Shown: piece by piece, positions 16,411-27,500 of the stretch | How the letters are laid out: each line of letters opens with the position of its first letter | Numbering within the stretch: the stretch's first letter is position 1 | NCBI GenBank assembly: GCA_014084085.1 | Contig: NPFB01000087.1 | Span: forward strand, 38,327-67,045 | Direction of reading: 5' to 3' | DNA: 28,719 nt | DNA from: Hondaea fermentalgiana | Lineage: Eukaryota > Sar > Bigyra > Thraustochytrida > Thraustochytriidae | Notes under the pieces: model-generated | Database searches by the model: none | What the model was told of the DNA's origin: nothing | Seen by the model: only the letters and a program-made list of their open reading frames with translations | Position numbers and translations under genes: made by a program

Positions 16411-19400
16411 ATGCGGCCAGCAACAGCTCGGGGGCGCACTGGGCGCTCGCAAGGCAGTCAGGCCAATGAGGACGGCGCTCTCGTGGATGCACGCCGCAAT
16501 GTAGCCTTTGAAAATCATGTTATTCGCTCGAGAACCAAGTCTCCACCAAGAAGAACGCCTCCGGGACTTGCGGCACCCATTGCCGAAGGTCCTATGCATT
16601 CACGAGGCCTTGGCGAAGGCAGTTCGATACAAGAGCACGACGAAGTTCTTGTTGTTCCCTGGGTCGGAGCGCGTTCTCCGCCCGCATCTCCTGCTGCACG
16701 CTCCAGAGTCTTGAGTTGGGATTCGTGGGCAACGCTTCAGAGCACTCCTTCCTCACAGACGCACGATTCCGTTTCCTCCTCGTCAGTGCGACTTTCCTTT
16801 GGTCAAGCAACGCCTGTCAAAGATCGTCGCAAGCAAAAAGAAGCTCGCGAGACTCTCGCGCGACTTCGTGTTCGATACACGACAATGTCTCCTGCCACGC
16901 GCAAGTTCATGGCAAGAGCTTTGCATCGTGTGGAGCGCATTCTGGAGCTCATTCTTGCACGAAAAGTATCTCGGTACTTTACGCTTTGGCGATGCAAAAC
17001 GCTGTACGAGCGCGCAGTGGTGGCAAAACGAGTGGAATTAGTATGTGACATGGTCGCGGCCCCGGACCATCGATCATCTCAAACAGCCAGACGAGCTGGG
17101 CCGACTAATACGGCACAATATTCGCATTTGCCGATTCCACGGATTGGTCCCCGTCGTCGACAGAGCCATGCTCAAGAAGATCCTACAAAAGTGTTGGATA
17201 CTGGCCATGGCAAGTATGAGTCCTCAGCTCCTCATTATTATGATGATTCAACGCTCCATCCGTCCAGGTATGGGGAGAACGGTGTCCCCCATGACCATGC
17301 ATACGACGATGCTCACGATGGACAGCATCATACTCAAAAGCAAGTGCAGATGTGCCACCGGGAGCAGGCTCATCAACAACGGCTAGATCACGATGAATAT
17401 CAAGAACAGCTCCAAAAGCACCAAAACCAACAATTACTTTCAGAACAAAAGGACTATCGAGAGAGAAAGCGAGGCAAAGACTTTGTCGGTCATTCTAATG
17501 AGAGCGCTCGAAAGCAAAAGAATGCGCCCAAACCCCCCATACCACCACACGTCGAGGAGACTTTCACTCTTACTCGAGAGATTGGCGCTACGAGCTGCAA
17601 GGACGGAGGGAATCCCGAAAGTATACAAGCGGCTCGGAGACTTCGGCACCAAAAAGCAGCAGCGCGTCTCAAAGCTATGCGGGAAGAGCAAAAGTCCGTG
17701 GAAAATGAAAATGAAGAAGAAGAAGAAGAAGAAAGCCACAATCAGGATGCCGAGACGAACAGAGATTTGGAAATAATAGCGTTAAAACGCAGATCGAGAA
17801 GATCTGTCGAAAGCCTGCTCAGTCCGCGTACCCAAGGAAAGCGTGTTGGGGCACGCGTTCTGCTCAAGGCTGTTAGCCGCCTCGTATTTGGGGACGTGAG
17901 TCGCGCGTTTGCGTCCTGGAAAGCAAATGCATTCGACGCGGCACGAGAAGGTCGCAGGCTGAGAAGAATCGTGCAACGGTGGCGCCATGGTTCGCTTGGT
18001 GCAGCTTTTGCTCAATGGAAACGAATAACTCGTCGTCCACCAGCTTGTATCGCAGTCGCGCCGTTCTTGGAGCAACAAATTACCTCACCATCGGCGGTTC
18101 GTCGCAAGGAACGACTGTACAAGCGCATTATTCTTCGCGCGCTCAATCGAAAGCTGTATATTGCGTTCTCACACTGGTCACGCTTTAGTTCGCGGGCCAA
18201 GTTCTTGGCGCAAGCGGATTCTTTTCGGCACCAGCAGCGAGAGCTCTTTCTGCGGCAAGCCGTGCTTCGACTCCGTCACAATCATATTGCACACGCGTTT
18301 GCTCGCTGGCATCACGGAGTCCAAGACTCGCAAAGGAAGCATTGGGAGGAGGTATCGCTGGAAAAGCAACGTATTGCTGCGCGACGGTGTTGCTTGCGAA
18401 TGCTGCGGAGACAGCAGGCTGCAGCTTTCAATACCTGGAAAACCTCGACGCTTATTGCGAAAAGGAAGATCTTCACTGTCCGACGCGTCATCCTTCGGCT
18501 CGTGCATCATCGCGAGCATGCAGCCTTTCGTCAATGGGTTGAGATGGTGCGTTCAATAAGGGTATATGCGAGCAAAATGTCTTTCCTACGCGCTCTTGTG
18601 CGTGCAAAGAACCAACTCAAGCAGCAAAAGACTCTGCACACATGGAGAATGGTCACGGCGCGAGACTCGCAGGATGTGCGCCGTAAACAACGCCTACTGA
18701 AGATGGCCATGCGCAAGCTTTCTCTTTCTGCTGTAAATCATGCTTTTCAAACCTGGAAGCATCATTGTCATCATGGCGGCATGATGGGAATGAAACGCCT
18801 GTGCATGTCATTTCTTTCGTGGAAGATGGCGGCAAGGAATGCTCGAAGCGCTCGCGAGCTTGATAGCGTGCGAGACGTGGCCGCCTTTGCGACGATGCGA
18901 AGGATGCTCCGCGGCCTTGCAAATCGCAAGCTTCGCAGCGCTTTGCAAAAGTGGAAAGGTCTCGCGTCGACGACGACACGAGTCCGAGCCGTGCTCTTGA
19001 AGATGAAAAAGTCTCGTGTGCGCGCAGCCTTTGCACATTGGCGTGCCAAGGCAGATTACAAAGGCAGGGCGGTTAACGTAATTGGCCAATGGTGTACTCG
19101 CTGGACCACCACAGTGATGCGTCAAAGTTTGCGCACATGGCAAGCGGTCTCTCAGAAAGCAAGAGAAGCAGAACGTCAAGAGCGATTGTTGCTCTTACCG
19201 ATGCTACGGCTTTCGCGGTCTGCGCAGAGCAAGATGTTCTTCGCTTGGCGCGAGTTTGCCCGTGTTCAACAGAGAGAGAGTTCGCACAATCGCATGCTCG
19301 AAACTATGTGCCGCGAAGTAAAGATGCAACACTCCCGCAAGATTCTGCGCGCACACTTGCAGGCATGGAACATGTCGTTGCGTCGCAACAAACGCCGCTA

Positions 19401-21372
19401 TCGCGTGTTGCGAGAATGGATGCGAAGAACGGTCTTGAAGAGTCTTTCTTGGGCGTGGAGGCGTTGGACATTGACTGCTCGGGTTTTGGGAGAAATGGCC
19501 GTCCTCACGATTGCGCACGAGTCTGTCGTCTCTGAGAAAGATTCGAGCCTCGAGACGACGCAGATCCGTGTGGCGCAGCGCATGGCCCAGCGCAAGCAGC
19601 GGCAACTTGGAATTCGCGTCTTCTCTGCGTGGGCAAATGCGACACGGGCGCGACGGGCGGCCAAGCAGGCCATTAAACGTCTCCGAAGGACCACGCTGCG
19701 ATTGCGGTTTGATCGATGGACAGTATTCACGGACGCTCGCAAGGCGGGACGTCGGCGCAAGGCGTTTTTCGCTTGGGTGCAGCACGCGCATTCGCTGCGA
19801 GCTCTGGGCACTCTGCAAAGTCGCTCCCGCGCCACAAGACGCAAAATGCGAGCCTTCACAAGGTGGCGCATGGCGCTACGCGAGGAGCGCCGCGTGTGCA
19901 GACGGCTCGTCGCAAGTTTAAAGCGTCTGCGTCTGCAAGAAGGGTTTGGAGCCCTTCGAGCCGCTGCAAGTATGAGGCATGCTCTTGCGCTGGAACAGGA
20001 AAACGCATCGCTTACGATTGCGCATGCGCTTTGGTCCAACAACCAGAAGCGTCGAATCATCTTTGTCGAATGGGCTCGCGTTGCAGGAGTGGCCCGGCGT
20101 GCCGCCGAAATGCAGCGATGGAGACAGCGGCGCGCTGTGGGCCGTCTGCGGGATCTCTCTTTGCGCGCGAGAGCGCGACGTGAAGCGGAGGCCTTCGCGC
20201 GCGTACGCCTGCTACGAGCTATGCTCCATCGCTGGAGGCGGCGCACAAGTTTGCGCGTGGCTGCAGATAATATGCTTTTCGCCAAGGAGCAGCGCATCAT
20301 GGCCGCATGCCTTGCACTTTGGCGACGCCTTGCGGCCCTGCAGCGTGAGCGAAGGAACAGTCAGCACGCGGGCCTCGTGTGTCTGGGCGCAGCTGTGAGC
20401 AAGTGGCAAAGAAATACGACACGACGCGCTTTTAGCGCCCTCGCACGCAGGTCCGTTCTCGTACGCAGTGTTAAGCGGGCGCTGACGATCCGCGCGAGAG
20501 TCCTTTTACAGTATCAGCAGCGCGCATTTCTTGTGTGGCACACGCGTGCACTTTGCGTCGACCTGGCTGCATTACGACGCCACAATCGCAAGCTCCGGCA
20601 AGCGAACTTGCGCTCAAAGCATGCAGCTCGAGTGGCAGAGGAGGAGACTGCGCGAACTCAAGCCAAAGCCCAGGCTCTCCAAGTGAAGATTGATCGCCTG
20701 ATGTGCCGCAATCACCCACGTACGGAACGAGAGCAAGATGCCGAGGAGCGCTACTATAAGCGTCGCGGCCCCGACGCTGGACGTCCGTCGCCATTACCTG
20801 CACAGTCGCCAAGCAAAAAGAGTGCCGCCAAAAAGACCAAGCTGAAACGCAAAAAGAAACTCCAGGTCGAAATCAGTGCTGTGGAGCGCGCCGCGTTGCA
20901 TGGCTCCCTTTCTTGGGTTCCACGGAGTCCTCCCGCGGCGCAGCGCTCATTGCAGCTCGACGACATACGAGAGCCTGCGGCGCGTAACAAGAATGATTCG
21001 CGAGGATCAGACGTTTTGGTGGTTTCCGATTTGCCATTGTCACCGCTCATGCGCTCGGAGCGCGACCTCGATGCCCTTGAAGACTCGATCATGACCGAGG
21101 TGCGAGACCTAAGCAACTCGTATGGGGCGATATCGCTTGCTGCCTCATCCGCCAGAGCATCGGGTTATGGTGGCGCGACATTCGACCCTGCACTTGAAGG
21201 TCTGGCCACGAAGATCATTCGCAAAGAGGAGCAGCTGCAAATGGTCGGTCAGACCCGCAAGTCAATTCACGAGTCTTTCGATCTGAGCTCTGATGAGGAC
21301 GATGGCAGTGGAGACTACTGTGGAACCAACAACGAGAAGAGACGAGGTCGACGGGGCACAGCTTTATATTGA
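16411..21372 (+). CDS. SFI1-like centrin-binding repeat protein
   Basis: From the first in-frame ATG (16411) the protein has 1653 residues. The open frame continues upstream to a TAA at 16189 without an ATG, so an earlier start through a 5' exon is possible. One F-x-x-W motif lies near residue 189. A Gln/His-rich and acidic low-complexity region (about 210-480) follows, then a long array to about 1380 of roughly 25 units of about 30-45 residues with the core F/L-x-x-W-(K/R), such as AFAHWRAK, FQTWKHH and FARWHHG. This is the pattern of SFI1 repeats, long single helices that bind centrin at centrosomes, basal bodies and half-bridges. The C-terminus has a short coiled coil, a lysine-rich NLS-like cluster near 1475-1490 and an acidic Ser-rich tail. 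A centriole or basal-body role is inferred from the family. Confidence 0.8.
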   Translation: MRPATARGRTGRSQGSQANEDGALVDARRNVAFENHVIRSRTKSPPRRTPPGLAAPIAEGPMHSRGLGEGSSIQEHDEVLVVPWVGARSPPASPAARSRVLSWDSWATLQSTPSSQTHDSVSSSSVRLSFGQATPVKDRRKQKEARETLARLRVRYTTMSPATRKFMARALHRVERILELILARKVSRYFTLWRCKTLYERAVVAKRVELVCDMVAAPDHRSSQTARRAGPTNTAQYSHLPIPRIGPRRRQSHAQEDPTKVLDTGHGKYESSAPHYYDDSTLHPSRYGENGVPHDHAYDDAHDGQHHTQKQVQMCHREQAHQQRLDHDEYQEQLQKHQNQQLLSEQKDYRERKRGKDFVGHSNESARKQKNAPKPPIPPHVEETFTLTREIGATSCKDGGNPESIQAARRLRHQKAAARLKAMREEQKSVENENEEEEEEESHNQDAETNRDLEIIALKRRSRRSVESLLSPRTQGKRVGARVLLKAVSRLVFGDVSRAFASWKANAFDAAREGRRLRRIVQRWRHGSLGAAFAQWKRITRRPPACIAVAPFLEQQITSPSAVRRKERLYKRIILRALNRKLYIAFSHWSRFSSRAKFLAQADSFRHQQRELFLRQAVLRLRHNHIAHAFARWHHGVQDSQRKHWEEVSLEKQRIAARRCCLRMLRRQQAAAFNTWKTSTLIAKRKIFTVRRVILRLVHHREHAAFRQWVEMVRSIRVYASKMSFLRALVRAKNQLKQQKTLHTWRMVTARDSQDVRRKQRLLKMAMRKLSLSAVNHAFQTWKHHCHHGGMMGMKRLCMSFLSWKMAARNARSARELDSVRDVAAFATMRRMLRGLANRKLRSALQKWKGLASTTTRVRAVLLKMKKSRVRAAFAHWRAKADYKGRAVNVIGQWCTRWTTTVMRQSLRTWQAVSQKAREAERQERLLLLPMLRLSRSAQSKMFFAWREFARVQQRESSHNRMLETMCREVKMQHSRKILRAHLQAWNMSLRRNKRRYRVLREWMRRTVLKSLSWAWRRWTLTARVLGEMAVLTIAHESVVSEKDSSLETTQIRVAQRMAQRKQRQLGIRVFSAWANATRARRAAKQAIKRLRRTTLRLRFDRWTVFTDARKAGRRRKAFFAWVQHAHSLRALGTLQSRSRATRRKMRAFTRWRMALREERRVCRRLVASLKRLRLQEGFGALRAAASMRHALALEQENASLTIAHALWSNNQKRRIIFVEWARVAGVARRAAEMQRWRQRRAVGRLRDLSLRARARREAEAFARVRLLRAMLHRWRRRTSLRVAADNMLFAKEQRIMAACLALWRRLAALQRERRNSQHAGLVCLGAAVSKWQRNTTRRAFSALARRSVLVRSVKRALTIRARVLLQYQQRAFLVWHTRALCVDLAALRRHNRKLRQANLRSKHAARVAEEETARTQAKAQALQVKIDRLMCRNHPRTEREQDAEERYYKRRGPDAGRPSPLPAQSPSKKSAAKKTKLKRKKKLQVEISAVERAALHGSLSWVPRSPPAAQRSLQLDDIREPAARNKNDSRGSDVLVVSDLPLSPLMRSERDLDALEDSIMTEVRDLSNSYGAISLAASSARASGYGGATFDPALEGLATKIIRKEEQLQMVGQTRKSIHESFDLSSDEDDGSGDYCGTNNEKRRGRRGTALY

Positions 21373-21405
21373 AGACACGATTGTCGCGGCACAGCTCTAT
21401 ATTGA
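21355..21405 (+). repeat. 18-bp direct repeat across the SFI1-like stop codon (33-nt period)
   Basis: GGCACAGCTTTATATTGA at 21355-21372 recurs at 21388-21405 with one mismatch. The first copy includes the stop codon of the SFI1-like gene and the second lies in the 3' untranslated region. It looks like a small tandem duplication. Confidence 0.75.
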
Positions 21406-21459
21406 GATATATTATCTAATGTTACATTGCGCTTCAGGTCGCGGGATTTCTACGCCCGC

Positions 21460-21460
<1 letters not shown>

Positions 21461-21503
<43 letters not shown>
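21461..21503. repeat. (TGCT)10 tetranucleotide microsatellite
   Basis: Ten perfect TGCT units plus a partial copy sit in the 194-base spacer between the two convergent genes, about 90 bases past the SFI1-like stop and about 65 bases past the armadillo gene stop. The repeat is probably within both 3' untranslated regions. No AATAAA is seen on either strand of the spacer. Confidence 0.92.
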
Positions 21504-21566
21504 CTGGCTGACTCTCTCTGAGTATCGGACTGATTTATCGTCTGTCTGTTCCTATCTGCAACGACG

Positions 21567-24500
21567 TTATTCAAGCGGGGATGAAAGAAACTCCCTGACA
21601 GCACGTTGCACGATGGCCATGTAGCTCTGTTGCTGCACACTGGTGAGAGCGTTGAACTTTTTAGTCTCGGGAATTCGCTTGGCTCTCAACTGCACAAGAC
21701 GACGACTGCTCGCTTCCACAAAGTCCTTGCTAAAGAGCGTTTCGCGAAGCGAGAGATCATCTTTGGAGCGCCCTGCCGCAGCGCTGCGAACCATTTCGCA
21801 AGCCTGATGAGCGGTGATGAGCAAATCTCGCTTGATGGGCGCAGGAAGACTAGCGAGGGCCTCGGATTTGGCGCTTTCGATCTCGTCTTCGTCGAGGTCG
21901 TCCTTACATTCACTTTGCTCTTGGCCCTTTCCGGCCGATCGAGGAAGATGGCTCGCTGCGAGATCCTGGGCTACGCGAATGTCGAGAGTGAGGCGTCGGC
22001 CAACTCCTTGCATCTTGACAATATTTTGTCCTCCATTGTTATGCGGCTCAGTTCCAGCAACAACTTCTGACACCGGAGGAAGTGACCCAGCCGAGGTCGG
22101 CCGATCAGCGTCCTGGTCGAGAATGTCAACGATATCAAAGTCGGCAATAAGCTTTTTGAAGACGCGTTTCTCGCCGAGATCGGCGCGCTTTGCAAATTTC
22201 AGCCAAACTGTACGAGTCGCTACCTTACTGCTGCGGCGCACCTCTGTGGCAAGAACAATCTTGATGAGCTGCACAAGCTTAAAGTCCAAGGCTCTTTCAT
22301 CGTAAAACGCCCGATCGCTCGTGGTCTTTGTGTCTTCTGGAGCTTTGCTTTTATCCTCGTTAGGCTCCAAGCCGTCGCCATCTTCGTTCTCGACCTCATT
22401 AGCGTTTTGCTCATCCTTTGCAGTGTCTGACTCTGCCCCAAACTGTGGGACATTCGTTTGGTCAGAGATCGCTTGCCCTTCTTCGCTCTCTTCCGATTCT
22501 TCCTCGGCGCTGTGGCCCTGATCTTGTTGATGCTCCTCAGGATCTTGCTCATGGCCAAAAGCAGGCGCGTCGACACTTGAACGATCAGGCTCGACGGAAG
22601 GGGGAGGCCCGATGAAATGGCAAGCATTTTTCACATACGAGGGTCGCTCAAAGGAGCTCCAAAGGGTTGTCTGTTGCATGAGGCGATAGAAGCAAACAAT
22701 GCCAGACGGCGAGAGGTCAAAGTCGGAGTCATCAAAGCCATTTGAGCCATTATCTCGCGTGACGCCAACGCTTTTGTATTGCTCATCTGTCGGGATGAAA
22801 ATAGCATCGGCAAGTCTGCACATGGCTTCGAGGAATTTGGGAAAGCTGAGCGCAACATTCTTTGTCCAGTTCTTGAACGGGTCCACGTGCTGTGCGGTTG
22901 CCGAAACGAAGATCCACGAGGCATCTCGTTTGGTAAAGATGGGACTAAAGAGACCGAGATCATCGACCAAGGTATGCCAGTCGACGAGGCCAAGCCGTTG
23001 GCCTCTTGCAGCGCCAAACCCAATGGAGAGTTCTCCGCAAACGCACGTGTAACGATTAAAAAGCTTGCGGAACATGGAAAGATTCTCGTTGAGGACTGAG
23101 TTGACTGCCCAGTTGTGCATGCGATCAACACGGAAGATGTCAAAGAGAAGAATGCGCTCGTGCATGTAAAGATCAACGATTCGCTGAAGGACGGCTTCGA
23201 CAGCAGTGTCGAGGGGAATTCGATGTGCATCCTTTTGCTTTTTGGCAGCGCTTGGCTGGCACACTGTAATGTCAGCAACGCGCACGAGCGAGTCGATGAA
23301 TTCGTACAGCAGTAGAACCTCGTCGCGCTTCACTTGAAACACCTTGCTTCCCTTGAGCATGTTCTGCAGGCTCTCGAGCTGGGTTTCTGGCAACGTCTTG
23401 TTAACGATGATGAACAGGGTGTCCGAGGCACTTGTATCCATGGGAAAGATGTCGATGACCTCATCACTGACGTTGCACTGCAAAGATTCGACTTCAGCCT
23501 TTTGTGGCGGCGAGAGAGCGGGGGTCCCGTTCTGAAGGGACGAAGAGTGAGCCTCTGCACGACCACGAAGAAAGCCAGAGTCACGTAAAAAGAGAGTGAA
23601 CTGGTTGAGCTGCATGGTAAAGGCCTGATTGGAGTTGCCAACGACGCAGCCGTAGTGTGAGAAGATGCCAACAATGAGATCGAAGCGCTTCTCGATGCTG
23701 GACCAAATATTGGCGGCGCAATCGGGACTGAGATTGACGTCGCGGGAAAGTAAGCGAGCAAATTGAGCCTTGTCGCAGAGGACGCTGCGACACGCTGGGA
23801 GATTCTGATTCGACTTTGGAACGGATGGGTCCGCGAAAACCGACGAGGCGAGCTCGAACGATTTTTTGTCGCTTGCTTCAGAAGGTGGCGTGGATGGTAG
23901 CTGGCGATAGGCAAACGTTCCAAGGCGTTCACAGCGCCCAGAGACGAGACCAAGAAACGACGAAGAGCGCCGAGAGTCACCACCTTGGAGCGGAAGCGCA
24001 AGCAGCAGAGGAAGAGCATCGTCCAAGAGAGCACCCTCACTCGTCCAGCTAATGCCTGACTCTTTGTGAGTGCCGTCGCGCGTAAGTGCAAGACTGAATG
24101 TCGGAGGCAAAATCACATGGCTGTCACAAAGGCGGTCTTGGGCTGCGTGTTGATGCGCCAACTCCTCAAAGTAGACAAAGCTCGTCTGAAGAATGGGGCT
24201 GATTGGTTTGTGCAAAGGCTGAGGAAGTTCTTCAAGCACGTCCGGAGCCCCATGGGCTGGAGGAGGGGGCACCATGACGACGACGAGGTCATCGGTGGCC
24301 TCATGGCTCGTCTGGTAATACACGTGCGATTTTGATCCGTCAGCCAGCTCGTAGAGAGGAAGGTCTCGATAGACCCGTCCACCTTCGACGTGAGCAAAGA
24401 TGGCGAGATGTGACTTGACTTCGGCGTTGGCGCATTCAGTGAAATGTTTGCGTACCCGCTGAGGAGACGCCGCAGAGACCTCTTCATCCAGAACGCTTGC

Positions 24501-27500
24501 CTCGCTATCATCGCTGTCATCGCTGTCGTCTTTACCCTTGAAGTTTGACAGCATCTGACGCTTGACAAGGTTTCGAACGTGGATGCGGGACGCATCTGTA
24601 TGACGTTCAGCTGCGGCCATTTGAGTGGTATAACTCGAAGTTGCTGGTAGCTGTGAAGACGGATCCTCTGGCTCACCATGCGAGGTTTCTTCATGTTGCT
24701 CGTGGAACCTTGCTTCAGCTCCAATGTGATTCAAGGTGCTCTCGTCCGGGAGGTGGTTGGATGGCTGCTCCGGGGAGGTCGGTGGTCCAGCCGTCAGGTC
24801 GCGGAAGAGAAATTTGTCAAAGTTAATCGAGATGGAAAGACCAAGTGGAGTCTGTGCTGCCTCGAAGTGCGTTGGCGACCACGGATCTGCGCGAAGGGAG
24901 GGCTCCGATGCTGAATGCCAAAGCGAGGACATTGGCTTGCAAAGGTCCTGGGTGCGAAGAGGAACTGGCCTTGGTCTCCGCCCGGACTTTTTGCGAGGTT
25001 TGGCGCTAAGGCGCCCAGGATTCGAAGTCGCCTCGAAATCGTCGAGCCATGCGTCGTACGAGGCTTTGACCTTTTCTGAGTTGGACAGACGCGGGGGGAA
25101 GGATCTACGCGGCTGAAGTGCATGGAGTTTTGGTAAGTGAGCTCGATTTTTCTCTGCAGACTGGCGAAGTCGAAGTTCCATTTGGTATATTGCCGGACGG
25201 TTCGCTGCGTGTTTGAGAAGGTTTCGGATGGTTGCGCCGGCAAGACGCCTCTGCAAGGTGACTTTTGTACTCTTATCTTGGTAGCGGAGAATATTTTCGA
25301 GAGCGGTGAGTAGTTTTGGTGACGCGACGGCTCGCTGATTGGCACGGTCGTGAGCGGTGATCCGCGAGAGAGAAACGAGTGCGAGGCACCTTGAGGTATC
25401 GTCGATCTGATTGTCTTCGTCAACGACCAATCGTATGAGGGAACGAAGAGATCCAGCGTCTCTGAGGACCTGGTGCTGATCAGCCGAGAGACGATATGTG
25501 CTGAGGAGGTAGGCTCCGCAGCTAATGAGTTCTGGGGTGGTGGACTGAAGGAGAATTTTTGAAGCATGGGCGGCCTTGATTTCGATAGACGGCGGGTCTG
25601 CTGCAACATTTTGCTGGGGCGTCTGGGCGATAGTCTGGGCGAGTGGTTCAATGACAGTTTCCGGATTGCGTGTGGCGAGCGCAAGAAGCACACGACCACT
25701 ATTGCGAGCAATGTTACGATGCGCCAGGTTCTCGGATTGCACCGCTGCGTGGACCATGCACACGGTGCGCATGTGAGAGAGCGATTTACTTTGAGCCAAG
25801 GGGCTTGTGCTGCTGGCAACGATCCAAAGTACATGCAGGGCGGCCTCGATCATGTGGTCTTCAGCAGTCATTTCGGAGAGATCCTGGGTGCGCATCGAAG
25901 CGTTTGATCCACGCTCAATGAGATTGACGCAAATGCGAACGCAGCGATCAATGGCCGGGACTGGTTCAGCCTTGAAAGGTGCGGGGTCTCTTGCAAGCGC
26001 GTCGAGGGCACCATGAAGAAGTCTTTGAAGACCACGCAGGAGTGGGGTCACAGTCGTAACACGTTTGGCACCGTGGTCGACGAGAAGATTGAGACAGGTA
26101 TCGAGATTTGGGTCGCGCAGACTTTGACCTTGAAGTCCACCTGTTGCGTGGACGAGAAGCGGCATGGCTCCGAAGATGGCATCCTCGATGACAGCATCTC
26201 GGCAACATGGTTCCTGCTTTTCTATGACGTCGCGAGTTGCTTTGAGGTATTCTGTAAGGGACATGGCGCTAGCGCGGCAAGCGAGAGCCCACACTACGGC
26301 CAGGTATCTGCGTGCAGGGGTAGGAAGAGGGTGACGGCGCGCGCTGGCGTCTTGTTTGGGAAGAAAAAACACGTTCGCGTAGATGGCGTCGGCAAGGTGT
26401 CGCGGGACGGTTGCATGATGTGCAAGCATGTAGAGTAATCGGGCGTGAAGAATTTGCGCGGTTCGGGACCGTTTTTGGAAAATAGAGGCGATTGTGATGG
26501 AATCCCACACCTCATCCGCGTGGCTGATCACGATGCGAGGGAATACTGCGCACCGTCCCGCAAAAAGATGTACGAGCGTTGCGAGGGTGAGAACTTCGAG
26601 GTGTTGAGGGCCTTGATCACTGGCTTTGAGCGCTTTGGTAGCAGCCCCTGACGGAGATTTATTTTCTTTGAAGTTCTCGATGACGACAAGAACCCTTTGA
26701 AAGGAATGCAATATCTGTCTTGCCGTTTCCTCTGGCAAGTTGGCATGGCGAGGCGCAAGAAGATTTTCGAGCGTTGCTGCGAGCATTGCTACTGATGAGC
26801 TCAAGAGGGAGAAACACATGCTTGTGTCTTCCATGGCCGTGTCAGCGTCGCGCTTTGTCTTGTTGTTTTCATTGCTGTGGCTCTCCTGGTCAGACTGACT
26901 GGGGTTGGCGCCGTGTAAAGATTTTGCGCGCCGGGCATGCCATGACGTCATGTTGACGTGGTCGTTTGAAATGTCGCTCATAGACGCCCGCGAAAAGGCC
27001 GTGAGGGATGCATGGACGGCGTGCACAAGAGGATCCCAGAAGGCGATGTTACATGTGACGGCTGGATCCCGCGCTGTCCTGAAAAAGAGAAAGACGGAGC
27101 GGGCAATGATCTCGCGTACAGCAAGCGGTATGCGTCGATCGCGGGCGAAGCCCTGCGTCACGAGGAGTTGCGCAAGGCGGAGATGTTGCTCAAATTGCGT
27201 CGATGAAGCAAGAGCACGAGCGAGAAGCGCAAGACCCCGTCCGGCGATGGCATGGTCACCCGTGCTGGCTGTCATGTTAAGAATGAGGTCCGTATATGCA
27301 TGGAATGCGATGAGGGGCTTGTGGAGCTCGGTTTCGTGCGAGAGATGCGCAAGGGCCTTGATGGTGAGCACGAGAGCCGGGGGTGGGTTCACCGCGACAA
27401 GTTGTGGCGCGGGGAGGCGTTTGAGGCTGACGAAGAAAGAACGTACGAGTCTTGCGCCAAGATCAGGGCGCGCCAAGAGCGCGCGGCGAGTATCTGGATA

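Noticed and set aside
23334..23588. Plus-strand frames opposite the armadillo gene
   Set aside because: These are short frames fully antisense to a single 7-kb coding frame with consistent protein character.
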